NCBI GenBank assembly: GCA_963989385.1
Contig: OZ022499.1
Span: forward strand, 51,635,757-51,699,756
Source of the DNA: Ctena decussata
Lineage: Eukaryota > Mollusca > Bivalvia > Lucinida > Lucinidae
DNA length: 64,000 nt
Reading direction: 5' to 3'
Position numbers and translations under genes: made by a program. Below, piece after piece: positions 34,850-46,060 of the stretch (position 1 is the first letter of the stretch; each line of letters begins with the position of its first letter). The notes beneath the pieces were generated by a model, which saw nothing but the letters and a program-made list of their open reading frames with translations, made no database searches and had not been told where the DNA came from.

Positions 34850-35515
34850 CAGTTACGGTTAATGTACATGTGCTAAACGTTTACAAAATTTTCACATGGT
34901 TTAACTGAACTTGAACACGTAGTAGACCACCAACATGTTGAAATATCTTCAATTGTCAGAAGTCCATTTAAATGTACTTGATGCCGTTGACAGCGTCCTT
35001 GGAAATGGCTGTATCTTGATATTCTAAATTTTGTGTGCTCTTATGCAAACGAATGACATGTACATGTTATGCCAGAAAATTGTTACATCATCATCGGCAG
35101 CTAATTTTAGACTAAGCAGATTAAATGCAAAGTAATCTTTGCCAACAGCTTGAATGTTGTAATTGAAAAATTAGGCCTGCCTGTTTGTCACAGAATAAGC
35201 TTACCAGGAAGGTGAGATAATTGCTGTTTGTAACATTGACAGTAATTATCAATTAACAGGTTAACTATGTCCAATGTTTTATAAATCTAATTCATGTAAT
35301 TATTAGAAATCGCTGTCATCGTAAATTGGTAAATAGTAAATGTTTTTTAATGCCGTCAGCTATTTTAACTTGGAGTTGACCCCTCAAAAATGACAGAGCA
35401 TGATTTGATTACACATAGTGGTTACGCATATAGGTATGGGGTGTATCTCAAAGATGTCTGATACTTGGAATAAAATTTGTAATGGTAATGGTCATTTTAA
35501 CGGAATCGTTTTGTT
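34850..35515 (+). repeat. left arm of ~0.65-kb foldback flanking exon 2
   Basis: The sequence is an imperfect inverted copy of 35880-36740. Shared blocks include GAACTTGAACACG, TTGAAAAATTAGGCCTRCCT, GGTGAGATAATTGC, GGTTAACTAT, TTTTATAAATCTAAT and ATGATACTTGGAATAAAAT (with small differences). The arm stops about 6 nt before the exon 2 acceptor. Confidence 0.85.
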
Positions 35516-35521
35516 TTCTAG

Positions 35522-35554
35522 CGAACATTGAAGCCTTGCATAGAAGTCATTGAG
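35522..35554 (+). CDS. PNPLA6: PNPLA6/7 exon 2 (33-nt microexon)
   Basis: 11 codons, RTLKPCIEVIE, between acceptor TTGTTTTCTAG and donor GAG|GTATGT. It is phase 0 on both sides, so it can be skipped without changing frame. It sits between the two arms of a foldback and 52 nt before an hAT-like element. It lies just before the transmembrane segment. Support is from splice sites and frame only; no homologous residues are recognised. Confidence 0.6.
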
Positions 35555-35879
35555 GTATGTATCACTAGCGGCATCTGAAGCTAAAAGACAATTGCTGATT
35601 AACAGTAGAGCTGGGTATCGCCAGAAAAAATGTATCACGATACTGTCACGATACCAGACAGGCAATATGATTTTGTATGGTGATACTTCATTTGTATTGA
35701 TTTGCTTTGCTTTATTAAGTAAATAAAAAAATTTTGTGGTACATGTGATAAATTGTTCCCTAGATGGAAATATCAGTTACCTGTTCAGTACAATTGATTT
35801 AAATGCCGATCCGGCATGTTCAAGTTCTGGTTTAGCATCAATTTTTATGTTTACAACTGAAGAGTAGGGACCGCTGATT

Positions 35880-36740
35880 CCATGTAAACGACCATTCCCG
35901 TTGCTATTTTATTCCAAGTATCATATACTTTTGAAACGCCCCCTACCTATACGCGTTATCACAATGTGTGATTCAATTATATGCTGTCATTTTCGGGGAG
36001 TCAGCTCAAAGTTAAAAGTAACCGACGGCATTTAAAAGAAATGTATTTTGACAGCGATTATTTTCATACTGTATTTGATGATTAAATGGTGGATTAGATT
36101 TATAAAACATCAGAAATAGTTAACCAGTTAATTACTTATTACTGTCAGTGCAATTATCTCACCTTTCCGGTAAGCTAATTCCATCACAAACAGGTAGGCC
36201 TAATTTTTCAATAACACAGCACATGGTGCCAGCAAAGTTTACTTTTCTTTGATCTGCAACGTCTAAAACTAGCTGCCGAGAACGATGAAACAGTTTTCTG
36301 GCTTAACATGTACTTGATGTTGGTTTGCATAAGAATACGCAGAATTTAGAGTATAAAGATTTAGATGTTTTTGAGGATGCCATCAAGTGCATTAAAATAG
36401 ACTTCTGAGGACTCTTAAGATATTTTAACAGAGCTATAGATAAGAGGGGTATTTGATGATAATTGAGGGATAATTTTCTTTATTTCTCAATGAAACCATA
36501 TGTTGTGACCCCTCATCTGAACCGTCTCGTCGAGACGGTTCAGATGAGGGGTCACAACATATGTTTTTATCTAGAATCAACAAAAATTATCCCTAATTAT
36601 CACCAAATACTCCCTCTTATCTAGGGCTCTGTTCAACAAGTTGGAGGTCTACCGCGTGTTCAAGTTCTGTAAACCGATATGTTAATTTTGTAAATGTTAA
36701 CCACATATACACGAACCGTTACCATTTATCTGTGTAAACG
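35880..36740 (-). repeat. right arm of foldback, interrupted by a MITE
   Basis: Inverted, diverged copy of 34850-35515. Continuity breaks at about 36428-36632, where a MITE is inserted; the left arm supplies the empty-site sequence (TTGAAATATCTT). Confidence 0.85.
36428..36631. mobile_element. hairpin MITE, AGATAAG family (single hairpin)
   Basis: TIRs of about 45 bp start ACAGAGC..TAGATAAGAGGG. The central hairpin has arms GTTGTGACCCCTCATCTGAA CCGTCTCG and complement, about 30 bp each. The empty site is visible in the other foldback arm and suggests a ~3-bp TNA duplication. Confidence 0.85.
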
Positions 36741-36891
36741 TAGAAGCCCTAAGTGTAAGCGGTGCTATTCAGATGAAAGCGGTGCAGAAAATGCCATTGC
36801 TTATGTGAATTTGGATGTTTATTGACACTTGGGGTAAATGTATCGCCAAGTATTGATACCTGGAGTTGGTATCGCGATACAGTATCGCCAG

Positions 36892-37429
36892 GGATACAGA
36901 CTAGCAGTCGCCCACTGAAAGCAAAAAATCGGGTGGGCGCCTAAAATTAAAATGACAGTCGCCCAGCTTGCGATCGTCAGATGTCAGCGAGTGTCTGGCA
37001 TGTTTTCGCCTTGGAGTAAAATCTGCCACATCAAAGCGCATTGCAAACTTCCGCGCCGATATCTGCGTTGAATATTCAGTGTTCCCTCATACTTGTGTGT
37101 TGGATTTTATTCACTATCGAAAAACAACATGGCCGCCTCCTCCGTTTGACAGCAAAAAATCTTGACCATTTTTTAATTTTTCGCTCATAATGTGGTGATA
37201 CATCGCTGGTGTTTCACACCCGGTAGCTAAAAGGAAGCAAAACCCTGAAGAAAGGAAGGTTTACTACAAAGCCTACAGAAACAGTACAAATCTGGCACAG
37301 ATTCTGTACAAAAAAAATTTCATGTTTCTGAAGTTTTAAATGTGGGCCCCTAAATTTCTGGCTGGGCGACTAATTTTCAGTTTTTAGGGGCCCAGCTTGC
37401 TCCTATGAAAAATGAGTTAGTCTGTATCC
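36892..37429. mobile_element. 0.54-kb nested TIR element
   Basis: The ends are GGATACAGACTA and TAGTCTGTATCC, inserted in the TATCGC-rich part of the hAT-like element. GGGCGAC/GTCGCCC motifs occur near both ends. No coding sequence recognised. Confidence 0.6.
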
Positions 37430-37765
37430 CTGATCGCTAGCAAAAATATCACGATGCATTGATGATATCACCCCAGCTCTGATTAACAGTTTCAACGGTA
37501 GCCATACCACAAACCAAAAGGAAAAAAAAAGAAATGCCTACTTACCCTGTCTAATATTTTTTCACATCGTACCAGAACCACAGATTTTTTTTTTGTCCTA
37601 TATGAAACTGTACCTTGGGGTACAAAAAGAAAGAAATAGTGCAAATTACCCCCAGTTTCAAAATACAGTGGGAACTCTGATAGTACAAGGGAGGTGAAGC
37701 AGGCTGACTTAGGCCTCTTATTACAACTGGTTGTTGGTAACCTCTTTTTTTCTCCACATTTTCAG

Positions 37766-37847
37766 AGCATTGTGATTGCCGTGGCAGTGGGCATTATAAC
37801 TGTCCTCCTAGTTCTGTTCTTCATAATATGGAAACTCAGAAAGAAAG
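37766..37847 (+). CDS. PNPLA6: PNPLA6/7 exon 3, transmembrane anchor
   Basis: Acceptor CATTTTCAG, donor AAAG|GTAAAT, phase 0 to 1. It encodes IVIAVAVGIITVLLVLFFII followed by WKLRKK: one 20-residue membrane helix with a positive cytosolic flank (protein residues about 50-75). PNPLA6/7 proteins have a single N-terminal ER anchor in this position with the rest of the chain cytosolic. Confidence 0.85.
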
Positions 37848-37877
37848 GTAAATTTTTGTGTTTTGTACCATAGTATC

Positions 37878-38975
37878 CAGAGCTGTAGATAAGAGGGTAT
37901 ATTAGGGATAGTTTTTGTCTCGCTTGCGAAGCAGAGTCGAGACAGATGTATTGCTTTTCTGGTGTAGACGGCAGCATAATCTTTTGTCAAGTTTTTGCAT
38001 TTAGTTCATTTCCTCAGAAACTATAAGAGCTAAGGCCTTGAAACTTGGGTTATGCATAGAGCTGGAAGAGTATATGTAGAGCTTTAAGCCATCATTAAAA
38101 TTGAGTCTTATTGCCCTATATTTTATGGTTCACCGACCGACTTTTGTCGAGTTTGCACATTTAGGTCTGTTTCTCAAGAACTATAAGAGCTAGAGCCATG
38201 AAACTTGGGTCATGCATACATCTAGAAGAGAAAAGGTCAAAGCTATCATCAGTGTTGAGTCTTGACCTACATTTTACGGTTCACCGACTTTGCAATTTTT
38301 GGTCGAGTTTTCGTGTTTAGCTGTTTCTCAGAACATATTAGGGCTAGAGCCATGAAACTTGAGTCATGCAAACATCTGGCTGAGTAAAGCTCAAAGCTTC
38401 CATCAGTAATGAGTCCTGACCTACATTTTATGGTTCACTGAAGTAGTATTTTTTTTTTATTTTTTTTTTTCAAATTTTCGAGTTTAGCTATGTTTCTCAA
38501 GAATTATTAGGGCTAGAGTCATGAAACTTGGGTCATGTATACATCTGGAAGAGTATTTAAGCTCAAACACTGATATTGAGTGTCGATCTACTTTTTATGG
38601 ATCACCAACTTTGCAATTTTTTGTCAAGTTTTCGTGTCTAGCTCTGTTTCTCAATAACTATAAGTGCAAAAGCCATGGAACATGGGTCATGCAAAGATCT
38701 GGAAGAGTAAATCTCAAAGTTGCCATTGATATTGCCTCTTTACCATCATTTTAAGGTTCTTCAACTTTGCAACATTTTCCTGACTTTATCTCTTGTTTCT
38801 AGGCATGATAAAGGTTAGAGCCGTGAATTGTGGGGCATGCATACATCTGGAATGGTGAAACTGATAACTGTCATCAATATGTAGCATCTTGACCTAATGT
38901 TAGGGTTCACTGACCTTTCAAAATTTGCATTTTGATTACTGATTCAGCTCTGTTTTGTGACAAAGTGCTGGCAGG
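37878..38975. repeat. MITE end fused to ~155-bp tandem array
   Basis: 37878-37911 is one end of the AGATAAG MITE family (CAGAGCTGTAGATAAGAGGG). From 37912 a TGTCTCGC/GCGAAGC hairpin head leads into six units containing GAGCCATGAAACTTGGGTCA; starts at 38035, 38195, 38349, 38518, 38672 and 38820 give 148-169 bp. The array ends near GGCAGGTGAGACACTGC. Confidence 0.8.
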
Positions 38976-39029
38976 TGAGACACTGCATTCCATAGAATTT
39001 TTTGTCATTTATTCTGCATAAAAACTAAG

Positions 39030-39275
39030 TCACAACACAACAAATCCAGCAGAGTGGCATGTGCGGCCAGGAAAGACTCAGATCAGCCTGGACACCCGCC
39101 CAGTCTGAACACAGTCTTCGCTATTGCCATGGAGGTAGCTAAGACCCTAAGCTACCCTTAAAGTACATTGCAAAGACTGATCAAACTGAGCAGCTGCCCA
39201 GGCTGATCTAAGTCTTCTCTGGATGCACATACCACTTTGTTGGTTTTGTCATGTTTCGGCTTATATGTTGTAACC
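39030..39275. mobile_element. degenerate sister of the 221-bp MITE
   Basis: Shares GTGGCATGTGCGGCCAGG-type ends, AGCTAAGACCCTAAGCTA and TTTGTTGGTTTT with 21090-21310; more diverged. Confidence 0.65.
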
Positions 39276-39666
39276 TTCTTGACACAACAGGGTGTCGACA
39301 ACGAGGGGTCACAATCGTCTTCTCACAAAGGTCCATGTCATATGGTGCCATTGAAAGCAAGTCCAATCATGATGAAGGATGAGTGGCCTTGTGTGAAAGG
39401 GCACATGGCATAATATAGCTTGCAATGTGCAAGATGGGGACACTCAGATTACAATGTGTATCTTGACAGGCAGACCATATTTCTTTTGTCATCTTATATG
39501 CAATATATGAAAATCAGTATTGCGAAAACTAAAATGTTAAAATACCATATTAATCCTAATAAACACCCCTGCTCTAATAAGCACCCCCTGCCTCTTTTCA
39601 GAAAACAGTGTTATATCAGTTTACATGAATTCCTGTTTGCTTCAGTGGGTGAGATAGCCCTTTGAC

Positions 39667-39800
39667 ATGGGGTCTACTCTTAAAGGAAAAAATTTGCTCC
39701 TAGAGGAGCAAATTCTTTCGATTAAGAGTTGACCCCTACTGAAAAGGGAGGCAAAATAGTAGAGTTGTTTCCCCTGCAAGTATACCCATTCACCTTAATA
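39667..39800. repeat. TTAA-MITE half with hairpin
   Basis: Hairpin AATTTGCTCCTAGAGGAGCAAATT at about 39690-39713, then CCCCTACTGAAAAGGGAGGC and the terminus ATACCCATTCACCTTAA. The left end is not recognised. Confidence 0.6.
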
Positions 39801-39993
39801 CTGTTTACTAGACGTATTTGGCTGTGGTTGGCTGATGTACAACACTTTCTAAGGCTCAAACTAACGCCCCCTTTCGTCAAATCCAGTGCCTCAGCGGCAT
39901 TTAATAGTAATAATATGGTATATGCTCTGTGCACATAGTTTTAGGCCTTTTTCACATGAAGCCAATTAATAATATAATATAATTTCTTTGAAG

Positions 39994-40082
39994 TTTCACC
40001 CAGACAGAGTGGGGCACCAAACAAGTACAGGTTTCGAAAGCGGGAAAAGATGCTGTTCTATGGAAGAAAGATGCTGCGAAAA
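39994..40082 (+). CDS. PNPLA6: PNPLA6/7 exon 4, RFRKRE / FYGRKML segment
   Basis: Acceptor TTTGAAG, donor CGAAAA|GTAAGT, phase 1 to 0. It encodes KYRFRKREKMLFYGRKMLRK, a hallmark basic juxtamembrane sequence of NTE/Swiss cheese proteins (protein residues about 85-105). This is one of the strongest identifiers of the gene. Confidence 0.95.
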
Positions 40083-41290
40083 GTAAGTTTTACTGAAGAC
40101 TTAATGGGGAAAGGACGTCTTGTCTCAGACAGGGAAAATTTTCATGTTTGAACTCATAAATTGTCATGGGTTTAAAACATGTAGAATATAACAGCTCTTT
40201 GAATATCTTTTTATCAGCAGGCTGGGGACAAAAGTATATGAATTAATAAGTTTGACAGCATTTTTAAATAAATATATTCATTTTTCTTTCATTAACATAA
40301 ACATATCACATTTTGGTGATGACTCGAAACAGGTCACCCTGCAAAACATGAGTAACTGAGCCTTTGGGAATAAGCGTCTGATAGCATATTTATCAATCTG
40401 ACCAGGGTCTACAATGTTTGCTGTTCGGTAACTAAACCTTTTCTCAAAAGGGAGTATTTTTCAAACAAAATAGCTTGCTAAAGAAGCTAAAGTCTTCCCT
40501 TTAGAGAAATCCCCAGTGTTGGAGATATTCGACATTCTTCTTGATAAGAACACCCACACCCTCTTCCACCCCTACCCCCCTGCTCTGTTCCAACCCACAT
40601 CATGTAAATAGAGAAAAACATAGAGGCAGTGTCCCTGTTGCCAAGTGTGCCTAATGTTTGTCCTGGGCCACCAGAAATCTCCAAAATATGAACTTAGTGG
40701 CCCAAATTTATCTTTAGATGGCATTAGTAACTGAATAAGCTCTTCAGCTAGTGAACAATTTGGGCCACTAAAACTTTGAGCTGTATTGCCTTCTGGCCAC
40801 CATTTTAATCTTCAGAGTTTTGAGCACTGTGGAGGTGTACCCATTCACCCATACCTCTTGATTGACTCTTCTGTCTTCAAGTTTTGACAATTTTCCTGTC
40901 AGGAGTTGCTTTAAAACTGATGGCAAACATTGCAGATCCTCATCTGCCTTGCAGCAGTCTGATGTGGCTCTGCTAATTAATTTCACAAGCATTTCTGGCC
41001 AAGTCTTTTTGGGCAAATATGGTGTGTCTAATCTGAATCACACACAGTATGTGTCAATTTCCTTTATGAGCATAATACAGGATGCTGGTTCAATTTGTTT
41101 TTAATTGTTTGTCAAAATTAACCTGTACTTGTCAACTTCTCTTGTCAGATGAAATCAAAACATTTCAAGGTTACCTGCACTATTGGCTGAATTTTAGAAT
41201 ATTTGGATGCTTTATCTTCTATCCTATTGAAGTGTATGGGTACACCACCATGTTTTCCCCAGTTTTAATGAAGGGAAACAACTTTGTATA
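40083..41290. other. intron 4, left part
   Basis: No exon recognised. Near 41227-41290 is the start of a TTAA-family MITE (GAAGTGTATGGGTACACCA) that runs into the palindrome at 41291. Confidence 0.4.
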
Positions 41291-41384
41291 GGTTAGAGGC
41301 TATGAAGAGAAATCTTCGCAATTAAGAACCTGTAGCGAGCGGAAGGTTCTTAATTGCGAAGATTTCTCTTCATAGCCTCTAACC
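41291..41384. repeat. perfect 40-bp-arm palindrome
   Basis: Arms 41291-41330 and 41345-41384 are exact complements around a 14-nt spacer. It is followed by TTAGTGTTTGCCCCAGATAA, which is also an arm of the palindrome at 47755-47871. Confidence 0.95.
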
Positions 41385-42520
41385 GGCTTAGTGTTTGCCC
41401 CAGATAATTAACTGATCCTGGTCTGCCCTGTTTTCCAACATCTTTCAGATAATCTTTGTTTGAGATTATTTTGGGTTTAAAAAAAATAAGAATAAAGAAT
41501 AAAAAAAAAATCCCAAAATGACCACTCTCCAATGTACTTTGATTATAGTAATCAGTGGGAACGCGTATCCATGGCGGAGTGATATTTTTATACAGATAGC
41601 AACGAAAAAACGTTCGAAATTCCTCAGATTCAGATTCAATCGACGAACGGGTCGCAATTTCAGTGCTGCTTTGTCGGCGAATCAAACTACACACAGCCGA
41701 AAATAATACACGGTTTTATTCCTTACATCTTAGTTTAATTTCCTAGTTCTCTGAGATCCGAACTGAACACCGAGATACTCGGCATTCGAGCAGTTGACAC
41801 GATCGTCGAAAGACGACTTTTTAAGTCAACTTCAAAAGCAATTTTCAAAACAATTCGACTTTCTCCCGCCGGCGGACATATGCCATGAAAAACCATGGTA
41901 TTCGCCCTTTCCCTGTGACAAAAATCAAGTAATTCGGTGTTTGGGACAATTTTCTTTGCAAAATAATCTTCGGGTACTCTACGCAATTTGTTGTTGTTGT
42001 TTTCAACAAAATGGCGGACAACAGTGTTTACATCACTGGCCCGGCTATGCATTTCAACGTATGCGACAAAATCGAGAGAATCATTATTCCATTTATTGCT
42101 AGAATGCCAAGCGCGATTAAATTAAATATGTTTATTACAATTACAATGCATGACAGAAGTCTATCTTTATATTTTATTCACAAATAACCACAATTCCATA
42201 CCCACCCGCAGAGTTTGTAAACAAGGAAGCTAGCTCAGTAGTGCTGGTTATGTCATGAAATTGTGACGTAAACAGTATTAAAATTGATTGTATTACTGAT
42301 ATTAACTTGTGAGTCGGCTGACAGCCAGTGTGTCAATATTTCAAATGCTATATCGCGCGACCCTGTTTGAAAAATTAAAGCAAGACAAATATCGCTACAC
42401 CACTAAACAACTATTCAATTAAGACAGCACATGAAATTTCACTTTGGGAGAGAAAACTTAATGGGTCCTACATCTGAAGGATCAAATGGAATGGTTGTGC
42501 AGGCCCGTACACATACTTTT
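41385..42520. other. intron 4, unannotated
   Basis: TTTGGGACAATTTTCTTTGC at about 41939 recurs at about 46552, showing a dispersed repeat. The remaining sequence, including opposing ~100-codon frames at 41735-42102, shows no recognisable protein. Confidence 0.4.
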
Positions 42521-42529
42521 GCCAAGGGA

Positions 42530-42850
42530 TTAGGGGCGGAGGGTAAGAAGGTGTGGCTGGAACGAATTTCAGTGTGAGTGGGGAGGTGGCGGGAGGGGAG
42601 GGGTGCCCTAGGGTGGTGGGGGGTTGGGGTGGGTTGAAGGGGGTAAGAAAATCCAGATTTTAAGGACACTTTTAGAGCTTTAGTTTAGGGGTGTAAACTC
42701 GCTTTCTGGCAGAAAACTGCATGTTTTTTTATGTAATTTGCTCGCTTATGGGAGGTGCACCCTCCGCTCTCCGTCGTACAGGCCCGGTGTGCTGGTTGGT
42801 GAGAGGAACGGGGAGGCGGAGTGGGTGGGGGTGGTTAGGGGGAATCGACT
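42530..42850 (+). repeat. G-rich tracts with quadruplex potential
   Basis: Several G3+ runs spaced 1-6 nt apart at 42579-42642 (for example GGGTGGTGGGGGGTTGGGG) and again at 42809-42842. On the transcribed RNA these could form G-quadruplexes. Intronic. Confidence 0.6.
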
Positions 42851-43259
42851 CTGTCGCCTGGCAGCTTTGACAAGTCTGCACCTTTTCTCAGGTCAAATTT
42901 AAAACAAATATCGAAAAGTATGTGTATGTGTGTTTTTGGTGTGATGTCATCAGCGACAACACGCGGAATAGACACGATTACAAAGATCTACAAATTTGTA
43001 ATTTCCTCATTCTAGAAATCGTATGACAATTCAACCCATTCTAGAGTCTGAATCTACAAACCAAACATTGTTTGCAACTCTTGTTCGGCTCATACCGACT
43101 CCCACAGTCCAAAGAGTCTCGGTAGCGCAGCTGCCAGGTGGAGTCTCGCCGGTAAAATTTACTTGATCAGTCGACTTTCTCTTTAATAAATGTCGACTCA
43201 AAATAGGTTAGGCCCTATAGCATTCATGGGGTGATAGCCAATGGACTGACATGGAATAC

Positions 43260-44580
43260 AGAAGTATTAAAGGCCCAGCAGACATTCAATGCTGAATCAA
43301 TGTTGGGAGTCAGTGTTGAATCAATGTTGAATTATTCATTGAATTGAACTGAAGCCTCAATACTCCATTAACAAATTCGCAAAAGTTTTAGCCTATTTCT
43401 AGCGTTTTCGTGAGTGCATTTGCACTTTCGATACAAAGTAATATGATATAGAGACAAACACTTCAGATCTTGGTCGGACTGATCCCGAAGCAGGATCTAC
43501 GCTGTTTGTCATTCCATCTGCATCTTTAGACGCATTACTGCAGTGAAAAACCAAACATCAGTTTTAAGACAGTTATGCTTAATTCCAATCTACCCATCCA
43601 GGGGTCGCAAGATCGATCCCCCGCTTCTCCAGTCTTTCGTATACTTTAAACCGAGGTCCCGTCTCCATATGACCTCGTTGTTGGTGGGACGTTCAACCCG
43701 AGTTCACTCACTCCAATCTTTAGAGACTTTATGGTACGTCAGCCAGTTCAATATAAGGGAAGTTACTTCTCAAATCACTATTATAATTCTTTCTGCACGA
43801 GTTTCTTCCCATGTGTTGCCAAACACGGTCTCCTTTTTTTCCCCTTACTGAAGAGATTGAAAGTGGGGGCTGAAGAGATATACAGCATACTGTATAAGTG
43901 AAATTTTCACATATGTAGACTAAATCCTCCGAAGACCTTGAAAATAAGGTCAACGTGATCAAAATCTATTATGCTCTTATGTTTGTCCTAATGATATATC
44001 CATGCAAGTTTGGTGAAATTGGTTCAAGAAATATTGTGGGTACAAGAAATTGTCATATTGACGCAGACCACAGAAGGTCAAGTCTAAGGCCTCTTGTGAC
44101 CTTGAAAATGGGGTCAAAGTCACCAAAACCTAATCAACTTTTTAGACATCTTTACAAACCAAGGGTACTAAGACCACTATGCAATCCAAGGGTACTAAGA
44201 CCACTTTGTTCCATACATACATAAGAAACAAAGTGGCCTTAGTACCCTTGACTTGCAAAGATGCTATTTGGCTTGTCCAAACGATATATCCATGGAAGTT
44301 TGGTAAAATTTGACCCACTTATTCAAAAATATGGCAGATACTTACTGCCTTGTGCACAGAAACTGACTTCCCTTGGGTAAACCTGTTATAGCAAAATGTT
44401 GAGAGTCAGTGTTGAATCAGTGTTAAATTATACATTGAATTGAAATGAATTGAATTGAAGCCTCCATATTCCTTCAAGTAAAATTACCGAATTTGATGAA
44501 AAAAGTGATTAAAGTGCGATGAAAGTGCGATAGATCCCGAAGCAGGATCTACGCAGTTTGTCATTACAACTGCATCTTTT
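43260..44580. repeat. direct repeats, SINE end and hairpin
   Basis: GAGTCAGTGTTGAATCA...CATTGAATTGAA and CCCGAAGCAGGATCTACGC occur at 43300-43520 and again at 44400-44565. Between them are a SINE 3' end (about 43595-43715, AAACCGAGGTCCCGTCTCCA), a piece related to the 145-bp array (43930-44130) and a hairpin CCAAGGGTACTAAGACCACT at 44187-44250. Confidence 0.65.
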
Positions 44581-44584
44581 AGAA

Positions 44585-46060
44585 GACAACTTGTCCCACT
44601 TTCAGAAGACAACTCGCCCCATATTCTCAGACACTCACCTTACTAGAATATCTACGTTCTTGTCCCCGATGCAGAACACAACTCGCCCCCTCCCCCCACC
44701 CCTGTGCCCCCCCCCCCCCACCCACCAAACAAAAGGAAGAGCTTCGCCGTGACCCTGGTTGTGAATGGGTGGACCTTGGTAAATACATTAAATACCCAAA
44801 GCACTTCAACGATAACCTGGTACACCCAGGGGCTGAGCAGCGAGGTTTTGAGGGTTCTGCAGCTGCAGAGTAATTATCAAACTGTGGCTGGGAGGCATGC
44901 TAAAATCATGCATTAATGCTTATTAGTATTTGTTGTCCCCTTTAGGGACCGATCATAAGAATAAGGGCATGGGTTAGCTTGCATTCGCAAACCAGTGCCT
45001 GGAGCATGTTACCCTGTTCATCTATGGTACAGATGCAAACATCCCTGTATGCTTTTATTCGCACTTTTGAAAGTTTGATAAATACCAAGAGCCTATCACA
45101 CAAGTGTAAATACTTATTGATAGAGTCACATCCCCCCCCCCCCCAGAAGCCAAAGCAATTTCCCAATTTTAATGGCAATTTTAAGACTGGAAAAAATAGA
45201 GCAAAACTAGGAATGATGATAAAAGAAATAAAGGGTTGTTGTTTTTTTTTAGGAATTTTGCCTCCTTTCAGAGTGTGTTTTTTTTTGCCATAATGGCTTT
45301 GTGTCCCACAAGCTAGTGACTCTTTTGCAATTCAGTTTTATTTAGTAGAAACATTTACTTCGTAATGCGGCTGATCAATAATACATGTATGTGAATGTTG
45401 TATAGGTTTTTTTTGGGTAAAATGTATGAACATATGATATGTGTATGGGGTTGTTGGGGGGGGGGGGGGTGCTGCTGGTGTAAAAAAATAAATTGTAGAT
45501 ATTAAAACATTACTAAATATGGGGAGTCTGCGCCCCCAGAAGCCAGTGACATTTTAAAAAACTCAATTCAAATGGAATTATCTGCAGACTTTTCTTAAGA
45601 AATTTTGGGTGGAGCCAGGTTTTTTTTTCATTGTTTTTTTTAAATCCCCTTATGAGCTAATTCATTTTTTTCTTGCATATCTGCATATCCAAAGCCCCCC
45701 TCCGCCCCCCCCCCCCCCCCCCCCCCCCCACTCACACACACACACACACAGAATATCAAATGGTCGGTCCCTTAGCGCCTAACGGGACAGGGTTTTGACA
45801 GATTTATGAGTAAGAGCAAGCTGTCTCTTGTATTTTTTGTGGGATGCCTTCTGAAAGGGTACGTGTATGTTGGGGGAGGGGGGGGGAGGGGCGGGGGGCA
45901 TCGTCCGGGACAGAATTCTTTAGAAGGGCGAGTGGTCTCAGAATGTGGGGCGCGTTGTCTTGGGGAGTTGTCTCAGAATGTGGGGCGAGTTGTCACCTGA
46001 AGGAGGGGCGACTTGTCTTGGGGCGAGATTTTTGTGGGGCGAGTTGTCTTGGGGCGAGTT
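44585..46060. mobile_element. possible foldback element with GACAACTCGCCCC subrepeats
   Basis: The left end has about three copies of GACAACTCGCCCC; the right end (45920-46060) has about seven copies of its complement GGGGCGAGTTGTC. C-runs on the left (44690-44720) mirror G-runs on the right (45870-45900). Interior holds poly-C and (CA)n at 45690-45750. No coding region recognised. Confidence 0.5.

Larger units (their letters stand above)
35606..37481. mobile_element. hAT-like element with 8-bp target duplication
   Basis: The ends TAGAGCTGGGTATCG and CACCCCAGCTCTG are inverted, and ATTAACAG is duplicated on both sides (35598-35605, 37482-37489). The identity extends to GATTAACAGT if the element is trimmed by one base each side. 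8-bp duplications and (T/C)AGAG ends are typical of hAT. No transposase is visible. Inside are the right foldback arm, a MITE (36428-36631) and a further nested element (36892-37429). Confidence 0.75.

Noticed and set aside
41735..42102. Opposing ~100-codon frames as a small gene
   Set aside because: Overlapping on both strands, no domain, and adjacent dispersed repeat sequence.
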